A stretch of 64,000 nt of DNA from an uncultured Ruminococcus sp. (GTDB lineage: Bacteria; Bacillota; Clostridia; Oscillospirales; Ruminococcaceae): assembly GCA_900539835.1 (NCBI GenBank), contig UQDR01000009.1:1-64000 (forward strand), given 5' to 3'. The notes under the pieces were generated by a model. That model ran no database searches and was not told the DNA's origin. It worked only from the letters and a program-made list of their open reading frames with translations. Both the position numbers and the translations under genes were made by a program. Each line of letters begins with the position of its first letter. Within the stretch, counting starts at the first letter, position 1. This document shows, one piece after another, positions 17,406-26,400 of this stretch.

Positions 17406-17897
17406 TTATTGTTTTGATAAGTATAAACGATTTTTTATGGCTTCAAGAATTTCCGGAGGAACAAGCCCGCTTATGTTTCCGCCAAGACTGGCAATTTCCT
17501 TAACTACGCTTGAAGACAGATACATATTTTCACTGCTTGTCGTAAGAAATACAGTTTCAGCTTCATCATAAAGTTTTTTATTTGCAAGCGCCATCTGAAA
17601 TTCATATTCAAAGTCAGAAACAGCTCTTAAACCTTTGACAATAGCCGCAGCACCCGTCTTTTTCAGATAATCGGCTAAAAGTCCGTTATTGCAGTCAATT
17701 TCAACATTGTTCAGGTGCTTGGTTACTGTTCTGATCATATCCATTCGTTCTTCAACAGAGAAACTTGCAGAAGATTTTCCGGGATTAAAAGAAACAAGAA
17801 CGATAACTTTATCAAAAAGCCTTGAAGCTCTGTTTATTATATCAAGATGACCTAATGTTACCGGGTCAAAGCTTCCCGGGCAAACTGCAATTTTCAT
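17406..17897 (-). CDS. coaD: phosphopantetheine adenylyltransferase
   Basis: A 163-residue nucleotidyltransferase of normal CoaD length. PGSFDPVTLGHLDII holds the HxGH-type nucleotide site, and KGLRAVSDFEYEFQMA is the signature substrate-binding segment; TTSSENMYLSSSVVKE is the third conserved block. It transfers AMP to 4'-phosphopantetheine to form dephospho-CoA. It follows rsmD by 3 nt, the same order as ylbH-coaD in Bacillus, so the two are co-transcribed. Confidence 0.97.
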   Translation of the reverse strand: MKIAVCPGSFDPVTLGHLDIINRASRLFDKVIVLVSFNPGKSSASFSVEERMDMIRTVTKHLNNVEIDCNNGLLADYLKKTGAAAIVKGLRAVSDFEYEFQMALANKKLYDEAETVFLTTSSENMYLSSSVVKEIASLGGNISGLVPPEILEAIKNRLYLSKQ

Positions 17898-17900
17898 TTA

Positions 17901-18452
17901 TTACGCCTCATTATCTTCAGGAATTTTATAAACAGTTACAGCTATCTTTCCGTATTTGTATCTTTTATGAAGCTGCATTCTGCCATAGCTTTCTTGGAGT
18001 GTTAATTCTTTTTCATGTTCGCATACAATTATCGCACCCGGATTAAGCTTATCATCAAGTAAAGGCAAAGCTTTTTCGATGAGTCCCATACGATAAGGTG
18101 GGTCAAGCAAAGCAATGTCTAATCCTTTCTTTGCAGCTTTAAGATAGTCAAGACTATCCATCAGTAAAACACGGGAATTCTTTTTTAATTTGCAGTTTTC
18201 AATATTTTCATTTATAACGTTATATGCGTCACGGCTTTTGTCAACAAACACACAATGCTTTGCTCCACGGCTAAGGGCTTCAATACCCAATTGACCGCTG
18301 CCTGCAAAAAGATCAAGCACAGAAGCTTCGGGTAAATCAAACTGTATTATTGAAAAAATAGCCTCTTTGACCATATCTGAGGTCGGGCGTATTTCCAACG
18401 ATTCTAATGTCTTTAGCTTTTTACCTCTTGCGCTTCCTGTTATAACTCTCAT
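17901..18452 (-). CDS. rsmD: 16S rRNA (guanine(966)-N(2))-methyltransferase
   Basis: A 183-residue class I methyltransferase. VLDLFAGSGQLGIEALSRG is the SAM-binding motif I, LLDPPY is motif IV, and the N-terminal RVITGSARGKKL is typical of RsmD. It methylates G966 of 16S rRNA (E. coli numbering) in the small-subunit head. It heads the rsmD-coaD-coiled-coil operon; the promoter is recognisable 30 nt upstream. Confidence 0.95.
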   Translation of the reverse strand: MRVITGSARGKKLKTLESLEIRPTSDMVKEAIFSIIQFDLPEASVLDLFAGSGQLGIEALSRGAKHCVFVDKSRDAYNVINENIENCKLKKNSRVLLMDSLDYLKAAKKGLDIALLDPPYRMGLIEKALPLLDDKLNPGAIIVCEHEKELTLQESYGRMQLHKRYKYGKIAVTVYKIPEDNEA

Positions 18453-18481
18453 AAAATTACCTCAAAACTTTAGATAAACTT

Positions 18482-18510
18482 ATTATACTATAATTTTTTA
18501 TTTTTGTCTA
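18482..18510 (-). promoter_or_regulatory. promoter of the rsmD-coaD operon
   Basis: On the minus strand TAGACA (18505-18510) and TATAAT (18482-18487) with a 17-nt spacer, about 30 nt before rsmD. Confidence 0.6.
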
Positions 18511-18561
18511 TAGCATTTCATATATTTTTTTGCTTAATACATCAATTAGATAAAAATCATT

Positions 18562-19329
18562 TTATTTTATCTTTTTTGCCTGTATATGTTTAGTTATCGA
18601 CAACATAAGCCTTCTTGGAAGAACCTTGCCGGCGAAGCTGCTTGCTTTCATGTCCAATGAAGGAATTATAATCAGTTTTCTTTCAAACATTCCCTTTATG
18701 GCAATTTCAGCGCATTTTTCAGCCGATATGCTTTTTAAATTAAACTTTACATTTGCTACTTTATTAAATTCTGTGCTGACAGGTCCGGGACAAAGCACAG
18801 ATACAGACACACGGCTGTTCATTGATTTTAGTTCTTCGCTTATTCCGCTTGTTAGGCTTGTCACATAAGCTTTGGTTGCATAGTATGTTGACATTAAAGG
18901 ACCTCCGGGCATCAGTCCGGCTGATGATGCAACATTGAGAATATAGCCCTTGTCTTTTTCTATAAAATCCTTTAAAAACATTTTAGTTAAGGTATGAAGT
19001 GCTATGCAATTGGTTTTGATCATGTTTATTTCTTTATTTAAGGGAATTTCGTTGAAACAGCCTACAGCACCAAAACCTGCGTTATTAATAAGTACTGACA
19101 CATTCATGCCGTGTGTTTTTTCATAAAGCTCCATGCATTGCTTTTCATCAGATAAATCACAAGGGATTACAGTAACATTGCCTTTAAGCTGGCTTTTTAA
19201 TTCATACAGTCTGTCTTCACGTCTTGCGGTAATAATGAGATCAAAACCTTTTTTGTCAAGCTGTTTTGCAATCTCATATCCTATTCCGGAGCTTGCACCG
19301 GTGACCAATGCACATTTTCTTTGTTTCAA
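18562..19329 (-). CDS. SDR-family NAD(P)-dependent oxidoreductase
   Basis: A 255-residue classical short-chain dehydrogenase. TGASSGIG binds the cofactor, NNAGFG follows the fourth strand, and the catalytic Ser (NVASSAG) with YYATKAY supplies Tyr and Lys. The TTG at 19329 is chosen because GGAGG lies 7 nt upstream and the protein then starts just before the first beta strand; an upstream TTG at 19356 would add nine residues and overlap mtaB. The C-terminal basic helix resembles DltE/YqjQ-type SDRs. Substrate unknown. Probably co-transcribed with mtaB. Confidence 0.88.
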   Translation of the reverse strand: MKQRKCALVTGASSGIGYEIAKQLDKKGFDLIITARREDRLYELKSQLKGNVTVIPCDLSDEKQCMELYEKTHGMNVSVLINNAGFGAVGCFNEIPLNKEINMIKTNCIALHTLTKMFLKDFIEKDKGYILNVASSAGLMPGGPLMSTYYATKAYVTSLTSGISEELKSMNSRVSVSVLCPGPVSTEFNKVANVKFNLKSISAEKCAEIAIKGMFERKLIIIPSLDMKASSFAGKVLPRRLMLSITKHIQAKKIK

Positions 19330-19345
19330 GCTTATCCCTCCAAAA

Positions 19346-20656
19346 CTATTCTTCAATTATTTGTCCAACACAGCAGTCATTTTCAACTCCTGTAATAACA
19401 ACATTTAACACTTTTCGTCTTAAACTTATTTTATCTGAAATTCTCGGTACTTTAACTGGTGTATAATTTCGTGTATATCCCTGATGAAAGTCATCTGATT
19501 TTTCTTTTTCAAAAAGAACCTCCTGTGTTTTGCCCACCATGCTTTGAAGAAATTTGTCAGAAAGCTCTTTGCATATGAAATTCATTTGGGATGCTCGCTT
19601 TTGTTTGATATGTTTAGGTAAATGTCCGCTTCTTTTGGCGGCTAAAGTTCCTTTTCTGATGGAATAAGGGAATATGTGAACTCTTGAAAAACCTATTCTT
19701 TTTACAAATTCCATTGATTCTTCAAAGTCTTTATCGGTTTCACCTACAAAACCTACCATAATATCCGTAGTAATTGAACAGTCAGGAAAAGCATTTCTCA
19801 GTCTGACGCATAGATTTTCATATTCAGCACAAGTATATTTTCTGTTCATTGCTTTAAGCGTATTATCACACCCGCTTTGAAGTGACAGATGAAATTGCGG
19901 ACAAAAATTGTGAAGCTTCGTTAAACGTTCAATATCTTCGTCTGTGACCATTTCAGGTTCTATAGAGCCTAATCTAATCCTACAGTTTTTAGCTTTCCTG
20001 CATATCGCTTCAACAGCGTCGACCAGACCTATCGAATCATTTAAATCCTTGCCATAACACCAAAGATTTATTCCCACCGCAACAATTTCTCTGTGACCTG
20101 AGTTTGCAAGATTTTCTGCCTCGGCTTCAATTATATCCAAAGGCTTTGAACGTATATGTCCTCTTGCATACGGAATTATGCAATAAGAACAATATTGATC
20201 ACAGCCGTCCTGAATTTTCATATATGCACGGGTTTTAGTTTTAATACTATTGTTTAGCATCGTTTCAAACTTTTCATCTTTGGTGTGCGGCTGAATGCTT
20301 ATTATTCGTTGCCTGTGCACAAGATATTCATCAATCAAATCGGGAATTAACGATTTATTTGACGAACCTGTAACTATATCACATTCTGTCATTAATTCTG
20401 CTTCTTCAGAAAAAGCCTGAGGAAAACATCCGGTAAGTACAATAATGCAGTCAGAATTAGTACTCTTTATTTTATGAAGCAATTTTCTGCATTTCAAATC
20501 TGAATATGAAGTAACTGTACAGGTATTTATAACCGCAATATCAGCATCAGTTATTTCAGAAACTGTTGAAAATTGTCTGTTTTCCAAAGCCTGTTTGATG
20601 TTTTCAGTCTCATATTGATTTACCTTGCAGCCAAAAGTATAATAAAAAATATTCAT
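19346..20656 (-). CDS. mtaB: tRNA (t6A37)-C2 methylthiotransferase
   Basis: A 436-residue radical-SAM methylthiotransferase. The N-terminal UPF0004 domain supplies three Cys (GCKVNQYE, NTCTVTS, GCFPQ) for the auxiliary cluster; the radical SAM motif CxxxCxxC reads CDQYCSYC. A TRAM-like domain ends the protein. MtaB adds methylthio to N6-threonylcarbamoyladenosine at position 37 of tRNAs reading ANN codons. GCKVNQYE distinguishes it from MiaB and RimO. It lies upstream of the SDR at 18562. Confidence 0.95.
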   Translation of the reverse strand: MNIFYYTFGCKVNQYETENIKQALENRQFSTVSEITDADIAVINTCTVTSYSDLKCRKLLHKIKSTNSDCIIVLTGCFPQAFSEEAELMTECDIVTGSSNKSLIPDLIDEYLVHRQRIISIQPHTKDEKFETMLNNSIKTKTRAYMKIQDGCDQYCSYCIIPYARGHIRSKPLDIIEAEAENLANSGHREIVAVGINLWCYGKDLNDSIGLVDAVEAICRKAKNCRIRLGSIEPEMVTDEDIERLTKLHNFCPQFHLSLQSGCDNTLKAMNRKYTCAEYENLCVRLRNAFPDCSITTDIMVGFVGETDKDFEESMEFVKRIGFSRVHIFPYSIRKGTLAAKRSGHLPKHIKQKRASQMNFICKELSDKFLQSMVGKTQEVLFEKEKSDDFHQGYTRNYTPVKVPRISDKISLRRKVLNVVITGVENDCCVGQIIEE

Positions 20657-20742
20657 CTTTGATTCTCCGTATAAAGCAAAAAAAGTGCGTAAACATGGTG
20701 ACTTTACACAAATTTAAATGCTCTGATATTATGTTATTGACT

Positions 20743-20771
20743 ATTATACTATATTTTTATTTTTTTTGCAA
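20743..20771 (-). promoter_or_regulatory. promoter of mtaB
   Basis: On the minus strand TTGCAA (20766-20771) and TATAAT (20743-20748) with a 17-nt spacer, giving a leader of about 80 nt. Confidence 0.6.
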
Positions 20772-20778
20772 ATTCGTC

Positions 20779-20806
20779 TTGACTTTTAAAAATTAATGTA
20801 TATAAT
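20779..20806 (+). promoter_or_regulatory. promoter of the HPr-like gene
   Basis: TTGACT at 20779-20784 and TATAAT at 20801-20806 with a 16-nt spacer, divergent from the mtaB promoter, about 50 nt before the start codon. Confidence 0.65.
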
Positions 20807-20859
20807 GGTAAGTGTAGAGGGAATCTCTATAAGGCTTGCAATTAGAAGGAGGAGTTTTT

Positions 20860-21090
20860 ATGAAAAAGGTTAAAATCATGCTTGATTCTATAGCATCTGT
20901 AAAAAAGTTTGTCAGCGTTGTTTCAATGTATGACTTTGATGTGGATTTGGCTTCGGGAAGATATGCTGTTGACGCAAAGTCTATTATGGGTATATTCAGC
21001 CTTGACCTTTCAAATCCTATTCAGTTGGTTGCACATAGCGATAATGCAGATGCATTTCTTGAGGAAATTAAAGAGTTTATAGTTGAATAA
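20860..21090 (+). CDS. HPr-like protein lacking the active-site histidine
   Basis: A 76-residue HPr-fold protein. KSIMGIFSLDL matches the regulatory Ser46 region of HPr (Ser41 here), and spacing back along the chain aligns without gaps. The catalytic His15 position is Ser10, and the RP that normally follows is absent, so it cannot act as a PTS phosphocarrier. This recalls Crh of Bacillus, which keeps Ser46 but not His15 and serves catabolite control; here that role is inference. The ATG at 20860 follows an excellent aaggagga site; an upstream TTG is rejected. It is a single gene with its own promoter and terminator. Confidence 0.85.
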   Translation: MKKVKIMLDSIASVKKFVSVVSMYDFDVDLASGRYAVDAKSIMGIFSLDLSNPIQLVAHSDNADAFLEEIKEFIVE

Positions 21091-21111
21091 TCTGATTTAC
21101 TTAGTTGTAAA

Positions 21112-21147
21112 AATAACGGCGAATAATTTATATTGTTCGCCGTTATT
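21112..21147. terminator. terminator after the HPr-like gene
   Basis: A perfect 12-bp stem (21112-21123 with 21136-21147), A-run before and T-run after. It can serve both this gene and the convergent membrane-protein gene. Confidence 0.88.
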
Positions 21148-21175
21148 TTTGTTTATTTGATTTGCTTAATTTATT

Positions 21176-21727
21176 TTATTTATTTTTATACATAATTTTT
21201 GTTTTTAAATCAACGCTGTCATATCCCCAGCGGAATGACATTCCCAATGAAATGAGATAAAACAACGGTGCAGCAGCCATTATTATATATAGAACAGGTG
21301 AAGCTTCTGATATATTAGGTGTGGGGGCAACAAGGTCAATTATAGGGAAAAAACAAGCATTAAGAAGCTTGTATGCCGGAAGAAAGTTTCCGATTGCTCC
21401 GCTTTTTGAAATAATAAGTATTCCAAGCAAAATATAGCTTGGACACATAGAAACAAGCCCCATCGTATAGCCTAAATTTCTGCATGGCTGTGCTCCGTGA
21501 AGGTTAACCTTGTTTCGGCACATTGCACCTGCTTTTAGTCCGTAGTCTGCCATTATGCATATAAGCATAAGTATTCCCACTACAGAAAATATAATATTAG
21601 CAGCAACACCTATAGCAGTTGACATAGCCCAGAAAAACAGGAAAACAAAAAGCCCGAAAAACTCAGCCTCTAAGACTCTTAAAAGTGCTTTTAATATTAG
21701 TTTTCGTTTATTTATTATATTGTCCAT
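21176..21727 (-). CDS. four-helix membrane protein (unknown)
   Basis: A 183-residue integral membrane protein with about four hydrophobic helices (near residues 22-45, 47-65, 98-118 and 148-168) and a cytosolic-looking KNK end. The loop between helices 2 and 3 carries MCRNKVNLHG and PCRNLGY. No family is recognised. The start follows aggaga at 6 nt, and a promoter lies upstream. It is convergent with the HPr-like gene and divergent from the SDR gene. Confidence 0.72.
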   Translation of the reverse strand: MDNIINKRKLILKALLRVLEAEFFGLFVFLFFWAMSTAIGVAANIIFSVVGILMLICIMADYGLKAGAMCRNKVNLHGAQPCRNLGYTMGLVSMCPSYILLGILIISKSGAIGNFLPAYKLLNACFFPIIDLVAPTPNISEASPVLYIIMAAAPLFYLISLGMSFRWGYDSVDLKTKIMYKNK

Positions 21728-21755
21728 ATTAATTCTCCTAAAAAAGATTTATTTA

Positions 21756-21784
21756 ATTATAGCATAATTCTCTCGTTTTTACAA
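21756..21784 (-). promoter_or_regulatory. promoter of the four-helix membrane-protein gene
   Basis: On the minus strand TTGTAA (21779-21784) and TATAAT (21756-21761) with a 17-nt spacer. Confidence 0.6.
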
Positions 21785-21861
21785 CCGCATTTTTTAAATT
21801 CTTGTGTTGACATTAAAATTGTGATATACTTAGGATATATATTTATAAAGGAATGATTTAT

Positions 21862-22596
21862 ATGCGAAATGTAGTTTTCGTTACAGGCGGCTCAGGCGGT
21901 ATCGGCAGTGAAATATGCCGTGAATTTGCCTTGATCGGCTATCCTGTTGCAATAGGTTATAACACCAATAAATCAAATGCGGAATGCCTTGCAGATGAAA
22001 TTTGTCATGCCAACGGCACAGCAATTCCCATAAAATGCGATGTTGGTTCTGGAGAAAGTATAGAAAAAGCCATTGCTATAATAAGCAGTGAATTGGGAGC
22101 TGTGGAGATACTTGTGAACAATGCCGGAATTGCAAACATAAATTTATTTACTGATTTAAGCAATGAGGATATTTATAAAATTATTAATGTAAATCTGATT
22201 GGTGCGATGCTATGTTCTAAAGCCGTACTTCCTGAAATGATAAAAAGAAAGCATGGAAAAATAATTAACATTACTTCCGTTTGGGGTGAAGTCGGCGCTT
22301 CCTGTGAAGCAGCATATTCTGCTGCGAAATCAGGTGTTATAGGATTCACCAAAGCTCTTGCTAAAGAAGTTGCACCAAGCGGGATAAACGTAAATGCTGT
22401 TTCAGCCGGAATAGTCAACACCCCTATGAATAATTGTTTGAGTGATGATGAAATAGCACAAATTATTGAAGAAATACCGATGGGACGTATGGGAGTTCCT
22501 TCTGATATCGCAAAATGTGTAAGATTTTTAGCTTCAGAAGATTCTTCATATCTATGCGGACAAATTTTAAGAGCAGACGGAGGTTGGTGTGATTAA
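21862..22596 (+). CDS. FabG-like SDR; possible EF-P 5-aminopentanone reductase
   Basis: A 244-residue short-chain dehydrogenase. TGGSGGIG binds NAD(P), NNAGIAN follows, Ser is in NITSVWGEVG and the YSAAKSG block gives Tyr and Lys; the end LRADGGWCD is FabG-like. The ATG at 21862 is preferred since aaagga is 9 nt upstream; the ATG at 21853 sits on the ribosome site. Standalone FabG homologues of this size in Firmicutes include YmfI, which reduces 5-aminopentanone on elongation factor P. With no fatty-acid genes nearby this is plausible but unproven. The end overlaps convergent sfsA by 4 nt. Confidence 0.85.
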   Translation: MRNVVFVTGGSGGIGSEICREFALIGYPVAIGYNTNKSNAECLADEICHANGTAIPIKCDVGSGESIEKAIAIISSELGAVEILVNNAGIANINLFTDLSNEDIYKIINVNLIGAMLCSKAVLPEMIKRKHGKIINITSVWGEVGASCEAAYSAAKSGVIGFTKALAKEVAPSGINVNAVSAGIVNTPMNNCLSDDEIAQIIEEIPMGRMGVPSDIAKCVRFLASEDSSYLCGQILRADGGWCD

Positions 22597-23279
22597 AGCC
22601 TTATATCAACAGGTTTATTTAAGATAATAATGTCAGGAGTTACTATACTGTCAAACGCAAGTATTTTAACTCCTTTTTTGTTTGCGTTTTTTAATGCTTC
22701 TCCAAACTCAGGATGAGTCTCATAGTTAGGCGTAAAATAGTTAATATTACTCATTTGTATCAGGAAAATTATATATGCTTCAAAACCGTTCTGTGCACAT
22801 TTTATCAGCTCATTGATATGCTTTATGCCTCTCAGTGTCGGGGCATCAGGAAACTTTGCAGCTCCGTCACATTCAAGTGTACATCCTTTCACTTCAACAT
22901 AAGCTTTTCTTTCAGCTGTTACAGATTCAACGTAAAAATCGAACCTTGAATCACCAAATTTGCTTTCAGGTCTAACATACGGATTTTCACCAATAAGTCC
23001 GCCGGCTTTTATCCATTCTTCAACAGCACGGTTGGGAACCTGACTGTCCATGTTTATAAGACGGTCACCTTTTTCAACTGCAATAAGATCATATAATGTT
23101 TTTCTATTTGGATTGTCCGATTTTTCAAGATATACTGCTGCGTCTGTCACAAGAAGCTCTTTGCATCTTCCTGTATTTTTAACATGACATACTTCAATTT
23201 TTCCGTCTATCTCTACATTTGCAATGAACCTGTTCGGACGGGATTTGAAAATCCCTTTATGTATGTTTTTATATTTCAC
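22593..23279 (-). CDS. sfsA: SfsA family DNA/RNA nuclease-like protein
   Basis: A 228-residue SfsA homologue. Conserved segments are RPNRFIA near the start, HVKNTGRCKELL, the SRFDFYVE block and YVEVKGCTLE, where the Asp and Glu-x-Lys resemble a PD-(D/E)XK nuclease centre. SfsA was named for sugar fermentation stimulation in E. coli; its biochemical role is uncertain. It starts with GTG behind ggagga. The 3' end overlaps the convergent SDR gene by 4 nt. Confidence 0.93.
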   Translation of the reverse strand: MKYKNIHKGIFKSRPNRFIANVEIDGKIEVCHVKNTGRCKELLVTDAAVYLEKSDNPNRKTLYDLIAVEKGDRLINMDSQVPNRAVEEWIKAGGLIGENPYVRPESKFGDSRFDFYVESVTAERKAYVEVKGCTLECDGAAKFPDAPTLRGIKHINELIKCAQNGFEAYIIFLIQMSNINYFTPNYETHPEFGEALKNANKKGVKILAFDSIVTPDIIILNKPVDIRL

Positions 23280-23393
23280 TATTATTCCTCCGAAAAATAA
23301 TCTTTAAATATTATAACATATTCAGATAAAAAATTCTATGGTAATTCATCGTTTTTATAAAAATATCATTAAGCTTATCAATATCTCCTGCGG

Positions 23394-23423
23394 TTGACAA
23401 AACACTTGAAAATGTAGTATAAT
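23394..23423 (+). promoter_or_regulatory. promoter of purL
   Basis: TTGACA at 23394-23399 and TATAAT at 23418-23423 with an 18-nt spacer. Only about 35 nt lie between it and the gene, too little for a purine riboswitch. Confidence 0.7.
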
Positions 23424-23464
23424 AAAATATCAATTGGTTTAAATTTTTATAAGGAGTTGTAAAT

Positions 23465-26400
23465 ATGTCTGTTTACAGAATATATGTAGAAAAAAAGCCT
23501 GAATTTGCTGTAGAAGCTGATTCTCTAATCAGCGGTATAAAATCAGCCCTCGGACTTGAAAACCTTAAATCTCTCAGAGTGATCAATCGCTATGACGCTG
23601 AAGGACTTTCTGTTGATGACTTTAATTTAGCAGTGCCTGTTGTTTTCTCTGAACCAGCCGTGGATGTAACATATGACCATATGCCTGATACAGCATCTGA
23701 TGAATATGTGTTCGCCGTTGAATATCTTCCGGGACAGTTTGACCAGCGTGCAGATTCCTGCGCTCAGTGTATCTCACTGCTGACAGGAGGAAAAAGACCA
23801 ACAGTTAAATCTGCAAGAATTTATATAGCTAAAGGCAATCTTACGGAACAGGAGCTCGGTGAAATAAAATCATATATGATCAACCCTGTTGAATCACGTG
23901 AAGCAACTCTTGATACATTTGATACATTGGATGTAAAATATGATATTCCTACAAAAGTTGATTCGGTTGAAGGCTTCATTTATTCTACAGATGACGAGCT
24001 GAAAGAGATAATTGACAATATGGGCCTCGCTATGGACTTTGACGACATAAAATTCTGTCAGGCATATTTCCGTGATACAGAAAAGAGAAATCCTACAATT
24101 ACAGAAATCCGTATGATAGATACCTATTGGTCTGACCACTGCCGTCATACAACATTCTCTACTATAATTGATAATGTTGATATTGAACCTGAATATATCG
24201 CAGACACATTTGCTGATTATATGAATACACGCCGCAACCTTTATGAAGGAAGAACGGACAAGCCTGTTACCCTTATGGATCTTGCCGTTATCGGTGCTAA
24301 GAAGCTTAAAAAAGAGGGCATTCTTAAAGATTTGGACGAGAGCGAAGAGATTAACGCTTGTTCAGTAAAGATTAAAGTCGACGTTGACGGTGTTGACGAA
24401 GACTGGCTTCTTATGTTTAAAAATGAAACACATAACCACCCTACTGAAATTGAACCTTTCGGAGGAGCTGCTACTTGTCTTGGTGGTGCAATAAGAGATC
24501 CGCTTTCAGGACGTTCTTATGTATATCAGGCAATGAGAGTAACCGGTGCAGGCAACCCACTTGTTCCTGTAGAGGATACAATCACAGGTAAGCTCCCTCA
24601 GAGAAAAATTGTTGTTGGCGCTGCTAACGGATATTCTTCATACGGAAATCAGATCGGTCTTGCTACAGGTCATGTATCTGAAATTTATCACCCCGGATAT
24701 GTTGCTAAGAGAATGGAAATCGGTGCTGTAGTAGGCGCTGCTCCTGCATCAAACGTAAGACGTGAAAGACCACAGCCTGAGGACGTTGTTATACTTCTCG
24801 GCGGTAAAACCGGACGTGACGGCTGCGGCGGAGCAACAGGCTCTTCAAAATCACATACACTCCACTCTCTTGAAAGCTGCGGCGCTGAAGTCCAGAAGGG
24901 TAACGCTCCTGAAGAAAGAAAGCTTCAAAGACTTTTCAGAAATCCCGAAGTAACTTCAATGATTAAACGCTGCAACGATTTCGGAGCAGGCGGTGTATCA
25001 GTTGCTATCGGTGAGCTTACTGACGGCCTTGTAATAAACCTTGACGCTGTTACAAAGAAATATGACGGACTCGACGGCACAGAGCTTGCTATTTCCGAAT
25101 CACAGGAAAGAATGGCTGTTGTTATTGCTAAATCTGATGTGGAAAAATTCATGGAAGAAGCCGCTAAAGAAAATCTTGAAGCTACATTAGTTGCGAGAGT
25201 TACTGAAGAACCAAGACTTAAAATGAACTGGAACGGCGTTCAGATCGTTGACCTTTCCCGTGAATTTCTTAATTCCAACGGTGCTGAAAAGCATACAGAT
25301 ATCCGTGTTGATACTCCTCTTATCGGCAAAGATGATGCCGGCGTTGACTCTGCTGACAGATGGGAAGCAATGATTTCAAATCTTAATGTATGCTCACAGA
25401 AAGGTCTTGTAGAAAGATTTGACTCAACGATCGGTGCAGGAACTGTTCTTATGCCTTACGGCGGTAAATATCAGAATACACCTACACAGGCTATGGCTGC
25501 AAAAATCCCTGTTCTTCATGGCGAAACATCTACAGCTTCAATCATGGGCTGGGGCTTTAATCCGTATCTTTCATCACAAAGCCCATATCACGGCGCTATG
25601 TCCGCTGTAGTTGAATCTATTGCAAAGGTTGTGGCAACAGGCGGTTCATACAAGCACTGCTGGCTCACATTCCAGGAATACTTTGAAAGAACACAGAATA
25701 ACCCTGTTCGCTGGGGAAAGCCTTTTGCAGCACTCCTCGGTGCATATAAGGCACAGCTTGAACTTGGCTGCGGCTCCATCGGCGGAAAAGACTCTATGTC
25801 AGGTACCTTTGAAGAAATCGACGTACCGCCTACATTGGTTTCATTTGCTGTTTCTACTGCAAAATCAGATAAGATTATTTCACAGGAATTCAAAAAATCA
25901 GGTTCAAATGTTATTATTATTCAGCCAGAATATGATAGCAACAATCTTGTAAACTTTGATTCACTAAAAGAAGTATTTGAAAAGGTTGAAAAGCTTATAA
26001 GCGAAGGAAAAGTTCTTTCTTGCTGGTCTGTTTCATACGGCGGTGTTTCAGAAGCTGTTGCAAAAATGGCATTCGGAAACAAGATCGGTTTCAAATTTAC
26101 TGCCCCTGTTACAGCACACGAACTGTATCGCCCATGCTACGGCAGCTTTGTTATTGAGCTTGCTGAGGGTGTAGCTATCGAAGAAAGACTCCTCGGCGTT
26201 ACAACTGAAGAATATGCAATCACAACCGATAATTATACTGTTGATTTAAATAAACTTCAGACGCTTTGGGAAAACAAGCTTGAGCCTGTGTTCCCTGCAA
26301 AAATCAAAGAGCCTGAATATACTCCTAAGATATATAGCTATAATGTTGATTCAAGAGTTGCTCCTGCAATTAAGGTTGCAAAGCCAAAGGTTCTTATTCC

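Noticed and set aside
23280..23464. Purine or other riboswitch upstream of purL
   Set aside because: Only about 40 nt lie between the predicted promoter and the gene, and no aptamer landmarks are visible.
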